Assembly (NCBI RefSeq): GCF_900109685.1
Contig: NZ_FOBB01000015.1
Span: forward strand, 1 to 64,000
DNA from: Chitinophaga rupis
GTDB lineage: Bacteria; Bacteroidota; Bacteroidia; Chitinophagales; Chitinophagaceae
Reading direction: 5' to 3'
DNA length: 64,000 bases
This document shows positions 1 through 11,300 of the stretch, piece by piece (positions within the stretch are counted from its first letter, which is position 1; every line of letters starts with the position of its first letter). A model generated the notes under the pieces. The model did not search any database and was not told where the DNA came from. It worked only from the letters and a program-made list of their open reading frames with translations. Both the position numbers and the translations under genes were made by a program.

Positions 1-3000
1 CAACAACCGGTACCGCGCGGTGTAACCGGTGAGCTATACATCGGCGGCGCTGGTGTAGGCGCGGGTTATCATGGCAGTGCGGCAGTAAAACAAAACAGCC
101 GTTTTGTGGCAGACCTGCTGCATGCTAACCAGCATATGTACCGCACGGGCGACCTGGGTTACCTGGACATGGATAACCGGCTGGTATATGCCGGCCGCAA
201 TGATGAGCAGGTAAAGATCCGCGGTTACCGTATAGAACCTGCAGAGCTGGAACAAACCGCCCTGCAATACCCAGGCGTAAAAGGCTGCACGGTACAGGTG
301 TACCGGGATGCGAGTGGGGAAGCTTCGCTGGTATTATACGTTGTGTATAATGATACAGCCGATGAAGCAGGCTTACGCAGCTATCTGCGGCAGCAGCTAC
401 CGGTGTGGATGGAGCCGGGTTATATTATTCCGCTATCAGACATTCCGTTAACAGCACATGGCAAGGTAAACCGCCAGGCGCTGCCCGACCCGGTAGCAGC
501 CTTACAGCAGCAGGTACATGAAGCCCCGGCCACCGCGCTGGAAGCGCAGCTGCAACAGATCTGGCAGGAGGTGCTGGGTATTTCCCGTGTAGGCGTAACA
601 GATAACTTTTTTGAGCTGGGCGGGCATTCCCTGAAAGCAATACAGGTATTGTCGCGGGTACGCACTATCATGCAGCTGTCCGTTGAATTGTCCGTTCTGT
701 TTACTTTTCCTGATATAAGGCGGCTGGCCGCTGCGCTGAACAGCGCCGCATCACAGCCGGTACCACCGGTGCTGCCGGTAGCGCCGGCAGCGTTTTATGA
801 CGTATCTGCCAGCCAGCAAACACTGTGGCTTTCAGCACAGCTGCAACGTTCTGCCGCAGTGTACAACATTCCGGGTGCTTACATGCTGCACGGAAAGCTG
901 GATACAGCCTCGCTGGAACAGGCTTTCCGCGCTTTAATACAGCGGCATGAAATATTAAGAACAGTGTTTCCCTTAATAGATGGCCGTATTCGCCAGCAGG
1001 TGATACCGGCAGCAGATCATCATTATCACATGCCGTTAATAGACCTGCAGGCGGCAACAGGGCAGGAGGCGCAGGTAAAACATTGGGCTAACCAGGCAGC
1101 CTCCCTGGAAATGGATATTGAAAAAGGCCCCTTGTTACATACCACTTTACTCCGCCTCTCCGCAGAAAAGCACCTGTTGTTATTTACTATGCATCACCTG
1201 GTGGCAGATGGATGGTCAATGGAGGTGATCATACATGATCTGCTGGCTTATTATTATGCCTTTACCAATAACCTGCCGGAGCCATTGCAGCCATTAAAAG
1301 TGCAGTACAAAGATTTTGCAGCCTGGCAGAACCGGCAGCTGGAAGGAGATGCTTATGAAATGCACCTGCAATACTGGAAGAACCAGTTTGCAGATACACC
1401 GCCGGTTTTAGCGTTACCCCTGGACAAACAGCCAAACAAGGATACGCCTGCCGCCGGAACGGATATTCCTTTCGCCATAAACGGCGCTACCCGTGCGGCA
1501 TTGGAGCAATTATGCCGGGATAGCGGTATAACTATGTATACGCTGCTGCTAAGCGCTTACCAGCTGCTGTTTGCAGCCATTGCCAGGCAAACGGATCTTG
1601 TAGTGGCTACTCCTTTTGCCGGCAGAACACATCCTGACCTGGAACCGTTGGTAGGGCCTTTTATGAACACCTTACCAATAAGAATAAAACTGTTGCCGGA
1701 GGAAAAGATCTCCGCTTTGCTGCAACGCGTACAGCAACAGCTGCTGGAAGCATTCAAGCACGGCATGGTTACCCTGGAACGTTTTGCCGGCTTGCTCAAC
1801 GGCCCGGACACAGCGGGGCCGCACAATTTTTACCAGGTAGGTTTTACCTGGCAAAATACACAGCAGATCACCGGTAACAACGGACCAGATGGTTTTGAAG
1901 ACCTGGAAGTGGAGTTATACGATACCGACGATAAATATGTAAAAACAACCTGCTGGCTGCATGCCGCAGACCTGGGAGACCGCATTCAATGTTCGTTGTT
2001 ATATAACCACGCATTATTACTGCCGGAAACTGCTGCAGTCTTCACCCGCTTATTCCTTTCCATACTGGAAATGATGATCGCTGCACCTGAGACAATAGCC
2101 ACCCGGCTGCTGTTAGACCCTGCATTCGCTGTAAAAAGAAAACCCATGTCAAAAAAATTCTCAAAGGAAAACACCTTCAGCCAGTTTTTGCAAACAAAAA
2201 CTGCAGCAGTACAGGTGACCGCGCCGGAGCTGGTGAAAATTACACCGCCGGCTAACGGCCTGGGATATCCGTTAATGATCACACCAACCGTTCCGGGCGT
2301 ATCTCTGCTGCAATGGCTGCAGCAGCATACAGGCGAAGTGCAGCAGCACTTACAGGAAACAGGCGCTTTGCTGTTCCGTGATTTTGAGATCAATGGCCTG
2401 GCTGATTTTCACAGCTTTGCCGCAATTACCGGCGGGCCGCCGATGGATTATATGGATCAATCCTCGCCCAGAAGCCGCCTGGCAGATAAGGTGTATACCT
2501 CTACAGACCAGCCATCCAGCCAGCATATTAATATGCATAACGAGCTTTCTTACTCCCGCCACTGGCCATTGCAGATCATATTTCATTGCATGCAGCTGCA
2601 ATGTACCGGTGGTGAAACGCCTATATGTGATAGCCGCCGCGTGCTGGCACAGCTGTCGCCCGCTACCCGCCGGCGTTTTGAGGAGAAAGGCATAATGTAC
2701 TACCGCAACCTGCAGGAAGGTTTTGGCCTTTCCTGGCAGGATGTTTACCAGACAAATGACCCGGAGGCAGTAGCGGCCTATTGCCGTTTGCATAACATCC
2801 GCTTTTCCTGGAAAAGCGAACAGCAGCTGCAAACCTGGTGGGTGAAGCCGGCGATAGTAAAACACCCTGTTACCGGTGAGCCGCTGTGGTTCAATCATGG
2901 CCTTTTCTTTAATGAAAGATCACTGGCAGAACATATACGTGAAGGGATCGGCGCAGAGGAATTGCCCTTTAATACTTTTTATGGAGATGGCAGCCCGATA

Positions 3001-3186
3001 GAACCTGAAGTGATAGCGGAGATCGCCAGTGCATATGCTGCGGCCAAAGTAGTGTTCCCCTGGAAAAAAGGCGATATCCTTTTATTGGATAATATGCTGA
3101 TGTCGCATGGCCGCAATCCTTATGACGGCGCACGTAAAATTGTGGTTTCCATGAATACGCCCTGTAATGATGATATGTTACGCTAA
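1..3186 (+). CDS. NRPS, 5' partial: A(end)-T-C-TauD hydroxylase
   Basis: The reading frame is open from base 1, so the gene starts upstream; 1061 residues are visible. Domains, numbered from the window edge: end of an adenylation domain (about 1-155, from motif A6 through the YRTGDL and NGKVNRQ motifs), thiolation domain (GGHSLKA, phosphopantetheine Ser210), intact condensation domain (HHLVADGWS, His398 onward), then a fused TauD/SyrP-like Fe(II)/2-oxoglutarate oxygenase (about 745-1061). The iron triad is visible as HxE (His846, Glu848) and distal His1036, with Arg1045 placed to bind 2-oxoglutarate. SyrP-type enzymes hydroxylate the beta carbon of carrier-bound Asp. The next gene carries an Asp-selecting module, so beta-hydroxy-Asp is the likely product (inference). 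The specificity pocket of this A domain lies outside the window, so its substrate is unknown. The gap to the next gene is 12 bases, so they are in one operon. Confidence 0.95.
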   Translation, partial: QQPVPRGVTGELYIGGAGVGAGYHGSAAVKQNSRFVADLLHANQHMYRTGDLGYLDMDNRLVYAGRNDEQVKIRGYRIEPAELEQTALQYPGVKGCTVQVYRDASGEASLVLYVVYNDTADEAGLRSYLRQQLPVWMEPGYIIPLSDIPLTAHGKVNRQALPDPVAALQQQVHEAPATALEAQLQQIWQEVLGISRVGVTDNFFELGGHSLKAIQVLSRVRTIMQLSVELSVLFTFPDIRRLAAALNSAASQPVPPVLPVAPAAFYDVSASQQTLWLSAQLQRSAAVYNIPGAYMLHGKLDTASLEQAFRALIQRHEILRTVFPLIDGRIRQQVIPAADHHYHMPLIDLQAATGQEAQVKHWANQAASLEMDIEKGPLLHTTLLRLSAEKHLLLFTMHHLVADGWSMEVIIHDLLAYYYAFTNNLPEPLQPLKVQYKDFAAWQNRQLEGDAYEMHLQYWKNQFADTPPVLALPLDKQPNKDTPAAGTDIPFAINGATRAALEQLCRDSGITMYTLLLSAYQLLFAAIARQTDLVVATPFAGRTHPDLEPLVGPFMNTLPIRIKLLPEEKISALLQRVQQQLLEAFKHGMVTLERFAGLLNGPDTAGPHNFYQVGFTWQNTQQITGNNGPDGFEDLEVELYDTDDKYVKTTCWLHAADLGDRIQCSLLYNHALLLPETAAVFTRLFLSILEMMIAAPETIATRLLLDPAFAVKRKPMSKKFSKENTFSQFLQTKTAAVQVTAPELVKITPPANGLGYPLMITPTVPGVSLLQWLQQHTGEVQQHLQETGALLFRDFEINGLADFHSFAAITGGPPMDYMDQSSPRSRLADKVYTSTDQPSSQHINMHNELSYSRHWPLQIIFHCMQLQCTGGETPICDSRRVLAQLSPATRRRFEEKGIMYYRNLQEGFGLSWQDVYQTNDPEAVAAYCRLHNIRFSWKSEQQLQTWWVKPAIVKHPVTGEPLWFNHGLFFNERSLAEHIREGIGAEELPFNTFYGDGSPIEPEVIAEIASAYAAAKVVFPWKKGDILLLDNMLMSHGRNPYDGARKIVVSMNTPCNDDMLR

Positions 3187-3198
3187 TTGTTATAAAAT

Positions 3199-6100
3199 AT
3201 GATGAACGGATATAACCTTTCTCCTTATCAGCAACGTATATGGGCTTTGCAGCAGCAGGGTGTTATAATGGAACACCAGCTGCAGCTGGCGTTGGCCGGC
3301 CCTTTCCGGCTGCAGCAGCTGCAGCTGGCTGTAGCAGCAGTGGTAGAGCGGCATGAAATGCTGAGGGTGTCTTTTGTGCAGGTACCTGGCCTGCTTTATC
3401 CGTTGCAGGTGATTAATGAAGCGCACAGCGGCGCCCTGTGGTATGAGGCCGCAATACAGCCTCTGAGCCAGGATGAATTGCGTATAACTCATCCCTATGA
3501 TTGGAGCCGTACCTGCCTGCTGGATGTTATGGCGGTAAATTTAAATGCTGACGAAAGCTTGCTGGTGCTGCGTTTACCGGCGCTTTGCACAGATGGGGAT
3601 GCGTTGATGAACATTGCCGCTGAAGTAAGCGCCTTATACTATGCCGACAACAGTCATCAGGAGCTGCCCCCTTCATTTATGCAGTTTGCAGCCTGGCACC
3701 AGGAAATGCTGCAGGCAGATGATGTTATTGCCGCAATACCTTATCCAGGTCCTTCAGCATTGCCCTTCCATACCTTGCCCTTACAGGACGCCATACCGGA
3801 ATGTCAGCACCATAGCCGGTGGTTATCACCGGAGCTTAACAGGCAGCTAACAAATGCTGCGGACAGGCTAAGCCTTCCGTTAAGATCATTTTTCCTGGCG
3901 GCCTGGAAGCTGTGGTTATCCCAATACCAGCATGCAGGTGCACGCATAGATACAGGAGTGTTAGTGTCCGGCCGCACTACGGATGTGTTCAGGTATATCA
4001 ACGGTCCGCTGGGTGTTATATTGCCGGTGTATGGTGAAGCTGATCATGGCAGCAGCATACAGCAGGTATGGGACGAAATGGAAACAGCCATTACGCAGCT
4101 GGAAGAGGAAGCTTATTATACCGCCAATTTGCCCCAGGGAAATGATGTTTCCTTTGCAATAGGCTTTGAGTGTTATAGTGCCGGTGCATGTAAAGTGAAC
4201 CGGCTGTTCACCGCTTATGAAAAGTTTGCGCTGAAGCTGTTATGCCTGGAACGGCAGGGACAATGGCAGTTACAGCTAAGCTGTGATAAACGCCTTTTCT
4301 CTGACCAGGAGATTGCCTTTATGCAGGAAAGCTTTATGGCTTTCATCAGCAATGCGGCGGTACAATTGCACGTACCTGCAAATACATTGTTACAGGCATC
4401 TGCGCTGGAAGAACATTTTCTGCTGAATGAATTTAACGGCAGAACAGTTAACTGGCCGGCAGCAAACGTTGTGAAATGTTTTGAGGCACAGGCAGCACGC
4501 TGGCCACAACGCGCAGCCCTTTCAGATGATAAGGCAACCATCAGCTACCGGGAGCTGAATGCGCAGGTGAACCAGCTGGCGCACTGGCTTATACAGCAGT
4601 ATGCCATACAGCCGGGTAACATTGTGGCTGTAAGAATGGAGCGTTCACCCATGCTGATCACCGCGCTGCTGGCTGTTATAAAAACAGGCGCCGCATTTCT
4701 GCCGGTAGATGTTACTACACCTGCGGAAAGGCTGGAATTTATGCTGAAGGACAGTGAAGCTGCATTGCTGATCACAGATGGTACGTTACAGTTATCCATC
4801 CCCGTTCCGCAATGTACAGCTGCACAGGAGCAATGGAACCTTTGTTCCCCGGCTGATCTTAAAGTGCAAACGGCGGCTGATCCGCTGTTATACGTGATCT
4901 ACACCTCGGGTTCCACCGGAGTGCCTAAAGGCGTAAAAATACACCAGCACTCTTTCTTAAATTATATTAACTGGTTTGTTAACGCACATGATATTACGGA
5001 GAACGATAGCACTGCTTTGTTCTCGTCTGTAGCTTTTGATCTTTGTTATACCGCCTTGTGGTCCGTGTTATTAACCGGCGCCCGGCTGTACCTGTATCAG
5101 CCGCAGGTGTATATGGATGCAGATCAGCTGCTGCAGGATCTTTTAGCGCAGCAGGTTACCTATATCAAGCTTACGCCTACCCATCTGCACATGCTTTGTA
5201 TTGCCATGGAGCATCTTCAGGCGCCCGCTGCTCCGGTATTACGGCTGGTGGTTTGCGGAGGGGAGGCTATACAGCCGGCAGATCTTGAAAAGTGTTACCG
5301 GCTTAATGAAAAAATGGTGCTGGTTAACCATTACGGACCAACGGAAACTACCATTGGCGCTGTAGCGCATACAATACTCCCGGAAGATTTTTCCCGTTTC
5401 CGTGCCTGCCCTGTTATTGGCAAGCCTGTCTGGAATAACCGTGTGTACATACTGGATGAGGATAACCGCCTGCTGCCGGTTGGTGTGGCAGGGGAAATTT
5501 GTATAGCCGGCAGCGGCGTGGCGGCCGGTTACCTGAACCGGGACCTGCTGACAGCAGAAAAATTTATACAGCTGCCTTTTGATAAAAACCGTTTGTATAA
5601 AACCGGCGACCTGGGTAAATGGACCGCAGACGGTAACATTATTTTCCTGGGCCGTAAAGATGAGCAGGTGAAGATCCGCGGCTACCGCGTGGAGCTGGCG
5701 GAGATAAGCCATTGCCTGCGCGGTTTTGAGCCGGTAACAGATGCTGCGGTAGTGATGCAGAACATAAACGGGGAGCCTGCACCGGTAGCTTATTATACAG
5801 CAGCAGCACCGGTAGGGGAGCCGCAGTTAAAAGCTTACCTGGAAAGCAGACTGCCGGAATATATGCTGCCGGCCGCTTATATACAGCTGCCTGCATTATT
5901 GGTAACGCCCAACGGTAAGCTGGATAAAAAATCATTGCCGCCTGCAGGGCAGCTTGCAACCGTGCAGGCAATGGAATATGCAATGCCTGAAACGCCGGTG
6001 GAAGCACAGCTGGCAGCCATCTGGGCAGATCTGCTTCAGCGTGAAAGAATAGATGTGAATGAAAGTTTTTTCGCAGCGGGCGGCCACTCCCTCAAGGCAG

Positions 6101-7590
6101 TACAGCTGATATCCCGTATCAGGGAAACTTTCCGGGTAAAGATCTCCCTGCGGGATCTGTTTAATCATCCCAGCATACGTTCACTGGCTGAAAGAATAAC
6201 CGTTTCTGAAGAAGCGGATCTGGAACATATTACCCCCCTGGCGCCCGCAGCTGGTTATGACCTGTCCCATGCGCAAAAAGGTATCTGGATCCTTGACCAG
6301 CTGGGCGACGGCATGTTTGCATTTAACATGCCCGCCGTATTCAGCATAAGTGGTTCCCTGCAGGTACAGCACCTGCAGGAAGCATTTACCCGGCTGGTAC
6401 AGCGGCATGAAATACTCCGCACTACGTTTACTAACGCAAACGGACATCCGCAGCAGCAGGTGCGTGATGCAGCAGAAACAGACACCCGGATCATTTTTAA
6501 TGATCTCCGCAAAAGCACCGATAAAGAAGAAAGGATCCGGCAGCTCACTGCGCAAACCGTAGGTTATTTGTTTGATCTTGACCAGGGCCCGCTGATCTGC
6601 GCACGGCTGATACAAACTGACGATGAGCATTTCATTTTTATTATAAACCTGCATCACATCATTGCAGATGCCTGGTCGTTTGAGATCATCATGCAGGAGC
6701 TGTCGCTGTTCTATGAATCCTGCACAACCGGTGTACCGCCTGCATTGCAGCCGCTGCATATCCACTACAAGGATTATGCGGCCTGGGCCAACCGCCAGCT
6801 GGCTGGTGAGCGCCTGGCCCTTCATCAGCAGTTTTGGATCAACCAGTTCAGCGACGGTATCCCTGTGCTGGATCTGCCACTTGATTTTCCCCGCCCGGCA
6901 ACCAGGTCATATGCTGGGCATGCGGTAGGGTTTAAATTTGAGCAGGCAGAAGCCGCAGCCCTGCGGGAAATGACCGCCACCTACGATGTAACGTTGTACA
7001 TGCTGTTCATGGCGCTGGTGAATATGCAGCTGTACCTGCATACCGGTAGTGAGGATATAGTTATCGGATCGCCCGTTTCCGGCCGCACAGCTAAAGAGCT
7101 GGAAGCGCAGATCGGCATGTACCTGAATAACCTGCCGGTAAGAACTGCTTTCAGGGCAACGGCTCCTTTTACTATGCTGTTAAAGCAGGTGAAAAAAAGC
7201 TGTATGAATGCCTTTGAGCATCAGGCATATCCTTTTGATCTTATTGTAGGTGATCTTAAATGCAGGCGCCAGCCGGGCCGTTCGCCCCTGTTTGATGTGG
7301 TGCTGGTAATGACCACGCGTAATGTAACGGCAGGTACGCCTTTATTGCACAATATGGGGCTGCAGCGTATGGATACCGCAGTGCCTAACGGCAGCACCAC
7401 AGATCTCCGCTTTTATTTCCGCGAAGAAGGCGAACAGCTTTCCTGCGGGATTGAATATAATACGGATCTTTTTGCAACAGATACCATGCACCGCTTTTTA
7501 GGCGCATTCCGGCAAACCATCAGCGTTGTGCTGGAGAATCATGAAGTACTGCCAGCCAGCCTCCGGATGGCAAATTCCACCATTTTCTGA
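3199..7590 (+). CDS. NRPS: pseudo-C - A(Asp) - T - C
   Basis: 1463 residues. The N-terminal domain (1-430) has condensation-domain size and fold signatures, but its HHxxxDG site reads PALCTDG (Pro127, Ala128 for the two His), so it should not catalyse condensation. The adenylation domain (about 435-925; YTSGSTGVPKG at 568) gives the code DLTKVGHIGK, the classical aspartate code. The thiolation serine is Ser964 (GGHSLKA). The C-terminal condensation domain is intact (HHIIADAWS from His1152). The pseudo-C domain before an Asp-selecting A domain, right after a TauD hydroxylase domain in the preceding protein, recalls the non-catalytic interface domains that recruit Asp beta-hydroxylases in siderophore NRPSs; that role is inferred here. 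The start is the first ATG of an ATGATG pair, 12 bases after the preceding stop. Confidence 0.95.
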   Translation: MMNGYNLSPYQQRIWALQQQGVIMEHQLQLALAGPFRLQQLQLAVAAVVERHEMLRVSFVQVPGLLYPLQVINEAHSGALWYEAAIQPLSQDELRITHPYDWSRTCLLDVMAVNLNADESLLVLRLPALCTDGDALMNIAAEVSALYYADNSHQELPPSFMQFAAWHQEMLQADDVIAAIPYPGPSALPFHTLPLQDAIPECQHHSRWLSPELNRQLTNAADRLSLPLRSFFLAAWKLWLSQYQHAGARIDTGVLVSGRTTDVFRYINGPLGVILPVYGEADHGSSIQQVWDEMETAITQLEEEAYYTANLPQGNDVSFAIGFECYSAGACKVNRLFTAYEKFALKLLCLERQGQWQLQLSCDKRLFSDQEIAFMQESFMAFISNAAVQLHVPANTLLQASALEEHFLLNEFNGRTVNWPAANVVKCFEAQAARWPQRAALSDDKATISYRELNAQVNQLAHWLIQQYAIQPGNIVAVRMERSPMLITALLAVIKTGAAFLPVDVTTPAERLEFMLKDSEAALLITDGTLQLSIPVPQCTAAQEQWNLCSPADLKVQTAADPLLYVIYTSGSTGVPKGVKIHQHSFLNYINWFVNAHDITENDSTALFSSVAFDLCYTALWSVLLTGARLYLYQPQVYMDADQLLQDLLAQQVTYIKLTPTHLHMLCIAMEHLQAPAAPVLRLVVCGGEAIQPADLEKCYRLNEKMVLVNHYGPTETTIGAVAHTILPEDFSRFRACPVIGKPVWNNRVYILDEDNRLLPVGVAGEICIAGSGVAAGYLNRDLLTAEKFIQLPFDKNRLYKTGDLGKWTADGNIIFLGRKDEQVKIRGYRVELAEISHCLRGFEPVTDAAVVMQNINGEPAPVAYYTAAAPVGEPQLKAYLESRLPEYMLPAAYIQLPALLVTPNGKLDKKSLPPAGQLATVQAMEYAMPETPVEAQLAAIWADLLQRERIDVNESFFAAGGHSLKAVQLISRIRETFRVKISLRDLFNHPSIRSLAERITVSEEADLEHITPLAPAAGYDLSHAQKGIWILDQLGDGMFAFNMPAVFSISGSLQVQHLQEAFTRLVQRHEILRTTFTNANGHPQQQVRDAAETDTRIIFNDLRKSTDKEERIRQLTAQTVGYLFDLDQGPLICARLIQTDDEHFIFIINLHHIIADAWSFEIIMQELSLFYESCTTGVPPALQPLHIHYKDYAAWANRQLAGERLALHQQFWINQFSDGIPVLDLPLDFPRPATRSYAGHAVGFKFEQAEAAALREMTATYDVTLYMLFMALVNMQLYLHTGSEDIVIGSPVSGRTAKELEAQIGMYLNNLPVRTAFRATAPFTMLLKQVKKSCMNAFEHQAYPFDLIVGDLKCRRQPGRSPLFDVVLVMTTRNVTAGTPLLHNMGLQRMDTAVPNGSTTDLRFYFREEGEQLSCGIEYNTDLFATDTMHRFLGAFRQTISVVLENHEVLPASLRMANSTIF

Positions 7591-7608
7591 ACCAATAAAG
7601 TTTACCTG

Positions 7609-8343
7609 ATGTACCCTGAACAAAATTATCTCCTTTACACGGAGGAAGACCATCGTACCTGGACAACACTGTTTGAAAGGCAGAGCAGCACAATACTGCG
7701 TATAGCCGCTACCGAATTCCAGAAAGGATTTAAACAGCTGTCACTGGCGCCGGACCGTGTAGCCAACATGGAAATGGTGAATAATATGCTGTATCCCGCT
7801 ACCGGCTGGAAAGTTATACCTGTGGAAGGCCTGGTGCCCAACCGGGATTTTTTCACGATGCTGATCAATAAGCAGTTCCCCGTAACTGTGCATATGCGTA
7901 AACCGCATGAAATTGATTTTGCAGAGCTGCCGGACATTTTCCACGATGTATACGGGCATGTGCCCATGCTGATGAACAGTCTGTTCTGCGAATTTATGGC
8001 TAACTACAGCAGCATTGCCATTAACTATGCGGAGAATGATGACATTGTGAACTATTTCGGCCGTTTATACTGGTTTACCCTGGAAATGGGGCTGATCCGG
8101 GAAAACGATATCCTTAAGCCCTATGGCGGCGCCATTCTTACTTCGTCCGGTGAAGTAAAGAATATTGATGACAGCCGCATACCCAAACATGCGTTTAACC
8201 TGCAGCAGATCATCTCCACACCATATGACAACCTGAAGATCCAGCAGGAGTACTTCTACATAGACTCCTTTTACCAGCTGTTTGACAGCCTTAAAGACAT
8301 GCGGCGGCTGGCAGACAGCCTGGCGGTAAAAAGCCACGTATGA
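7609..8343 (+). CDS. pterin-dependent aromatic amino acid hydroxylase
   Basis: A 244-residue protein matching the catalytic core of the phenylalanine/tyrosine/tryptophan hydroxylase family. It has the two iron-binding histidines in PDIFHDVYGHVP and the glutamate ligand in YWFTLEMGLIRE. It lacks the regulatory ACT domain, as is usual for bacterial forms. Family members hydroxylate a free aromatic amino acid using tetrahydropterin and O2; in some NRPS clusters the product is meta-tyrosine instead of tyrosine. The gene sits between two NRPS genes with 18 and 41 base gaps, and the next A domain has an aromatic-like code, so it probably supplies a hydroxylated aromatic building block. Ring position (para or meta) and substrate cannot be read from the sequence. 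A housekeeping phenylalanine catabolic role is less likely given the position inside the megasynthase operon. Confidence 0.88.
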   Translation: MYPEQNYLLYTEEDHRTWTTLFERQSSTILRIAATEFQKGFKQLSLAPDRVANMEMVNNMLYPATGWKVIPVEGLVPNRDFFTMLINKQFPVTVHMRKPHEIDFAELPDIFHDVYGHVPMLMNSLFCEFMANYSSIAINYAENDDIVNYFGRLYWFTLEMGLIRENDILKPYGGAILTSSGEVKNIDDSRIPKHAFNLQQIISTPYDNLKIQQEYFYIDSFYQLFDSLKDMRRLADSLAVKSHV

Positions 8344-8384
8344 TCATCAGCCAAATTTTTCAACGGGAATAAAAAAATTAATAC

Positions 8385-11300
8385 ATGGATAAGAAAGTCA
8401 TTTTATATGCTGACTGGCAAAGCACCTTTGCTAAAAAAGACCCCTCTCTGGCAAAACCTGCCCCTTTCTGCCTGCAGCAATGCACTACAGACCCCCTGCA
8501 GCAAAAGGAAAAGATACACACCCGGTTTCCAATAAGCAGCCGCGCAAAGCAATTATTAATGGAAGGCACTGAAAGCAAACGCAAGCTGGACATTTTTGTA
8601 TTGTTTATGACTTCTTTCGGCATCCTGTTTTCCAGGTATATGGATACGGACGAAGTGCTGGTATATACCCCTGCGCTAAAGGGAAAAGACGGGGAGCCGC
8701 CTGCTGTACAGGAAGTGCCGGTGCTGATGCTTATTAATAAGGACAGCTATTTCAGAACACAGCTGAACCATACCGGCGATACCATCTTTGGCACCTATGT
8801 AACGCTGAATGATATACTACCGGTACCGGAAGAACGTTTGTCGAACTGTTTGTTCATGATGGATGGTGTGCACGATGCACCCGCCGGAGAACAATTACAG
8901 CAATACGATGTGGTTGTGAAAATAAACGTGCCGGATAATGAGGATTGGAGCATTGAGATCACTTATTCCAAAGCCCTGTTCCTGGATTCGTTCATCACAG
9001 GAATGGAAAAACATCTGCATAATGTACTGTATTACCTGGATGCGCTGGTAACGCCGGTGGGTACCATGAACATATTAACCGGTGAGGAGCAGGAGCTGCT
9101 GCTCAACACTTATAATCAGTCTTTTATGCCTTTGCCGGCCGCAGAAACCGTGGTGTCTGTTTTTATGCAGCAGGCCGCTGCTTACGCCGCGCACATTGCC
9201 CTGGAGGATGAAGGCGGTACAATTACCTATCATGAGCTGGATGAAAAAAGTACACAGCTGGCCCTTCACCTTGAAAAAGTTATGCAGGTGAAAAAAGGTA
9301 TGCGGGTAGGCGTAATGCTGGAAAAATCGGCATCTACCGTGGTAGCGCTGCTGGCTGTTATGAAGGCCGGCGCCGTGTATGTGCCTGTTGATCCTACACT
9401 GCCGCAGGGCCGTATAGCGTACATGCTGGAAAATGCCGGCATCCGGCAGCTCATTACCGCATCTTCCTTCCTGTTTAAAATAGAGCATTTTAACGGGGAT
9501 GTTTTTGCCATAGACCTGCAGGAGCCTGCTGTTGAGGAAGCGGCGCAGCTTACGCAGCTGCCCGTCGGTACCGATGCCGCTTACATTATTTATACCTCCG
9601 GTTCTACCGGGCAGCCCAAAGGCGTTATACTGCAGCATGAGGGATTGCTGAATACCGCATGGCACCACGTACAGGAGCTGGGCATGTTGCCGGAAGATAA
9701 CTATCTGCAGTTCATGTCATCTTCCTTTGACGGCTCCCTGCTGGATATTTTTACCACGCTCTTATCCGGCGCCACCCTGGTTATACCTGCAGCAGCAGAC
9801 ATTAACGATACTGCAAGGTTCTTACAGCTGCTGGAACAAAAGCAGGTGACCATATTTACAATAACACCGTCCTATTTATCCGCTTTAAACAAGGCCCCCA
9901 TGCCGGGTGTGCGCACCATTATTTCGGCAGGCGAGCCGGCTGTGGTGGAAGATGCCCTGTATTACGGGGCTGAAAAGAGCTTCTATAACGGTTACGGACC
10001 ATCGGAGATAACTGTAAATGCCACCCTGTATAAAGCAGATGCAGCACAGATGGGGAACACTGTTCCGATCGGCCGCCCGTCTGCAAACAAGCAGATCTAC
10101 CTGGTGGATGGAGAGATGCGGCTGCTGCCTCCCGGGTTCACCGGCGAGATCTGCATAGGCGGAACCGGGCTGGCAGCCGGTTACCTGGGCGATGAAGCAC
10201 TTACGCATCAGAAGTTTGTAGCGTCTCCCTTTGCGTCAGGCGGCAGGTTATACCGCACCGGTGATAACGGCCGCTGGCTGCCGGATGGCAATATAGTTTT
10301 CATGGGCCGCAGGGATGAGCAGCTGAAGCTGAACGGTTACCGTATAGACCCGGGGGAGATCACAACTGTACTGCGTGCCTATCCCGGTATTGCAGATGCA
10401 AAAGCATTTATTGGTACCGGCGCAAACCTTGGCAACGTGCTGGCAGCCTGTTATGTAACGGATGCAAATAATACTGCCGTAGTGGAAGAGGCTGCGCTGA
10501 GGGCTTACCTGGCCGGTAAGCTGCCGGTTTACATGCAGCCATCGCTGTTATTGCCGGTATCTTATTTCCCGGTAACAGCAAACGGCAAGCTGGATAAGCA
10601 GCAGTTAATAGAGATGGCGGTGGCCGGCAAAATACTGCCGCAGGCTGAAGCAGCGCCGCTTACGCCTATGGAGCAGATCCTGGGCGATATATGGTGCGAA
10701 GTATTAGGCTGCAAAAACCTGACAAAAGATGATGACTTTTTTCACCTGGGAGGCGATTCCATCAAATCCATACAGATAGTTTCCAGGCTGTTGAAAGCCG
10801 GCTATAAACTGGATGTAAAACAGCTTTTTGATAAACCTGTGCTGGCAGAAGCAGCATTGCTGATGGTACCTGCCGTGAAGATGGCCGATCAGTCGGAGGT
10901 AACAGGTGAAGTACCTTTTATGCCTATACACCAGGAAGTGTTCCTGGCAGACGAAACGGATCAGCATCACTACAACCAGGCTATGATGCTGTTCTCTGAA
11001 GACGGTTTTGACCAGGAGGGTGTTCGCCGGGTATTTGAAAAGATCATGGAGCACCATGATGCCTTGCGTATAGTAATGGATAGGGAAGAAGGCCGGCTTA
11101 GACTGATCAACAAAGATACCAGCCTTAAACCACTGATCCGTTTCTTTGAGCCGGACCCGGCATCTGACGTAGCGGTATTTATTGAAACACAGGCTGCGCT
11201 TATACAAACCAGCATTAACCTGGAACAGGGGCCGCTGCTGCAGGTGGCGGTGTTCCATACACCCGATGGTGATTACCTTTTACTGGTAGTGCATCACCTG

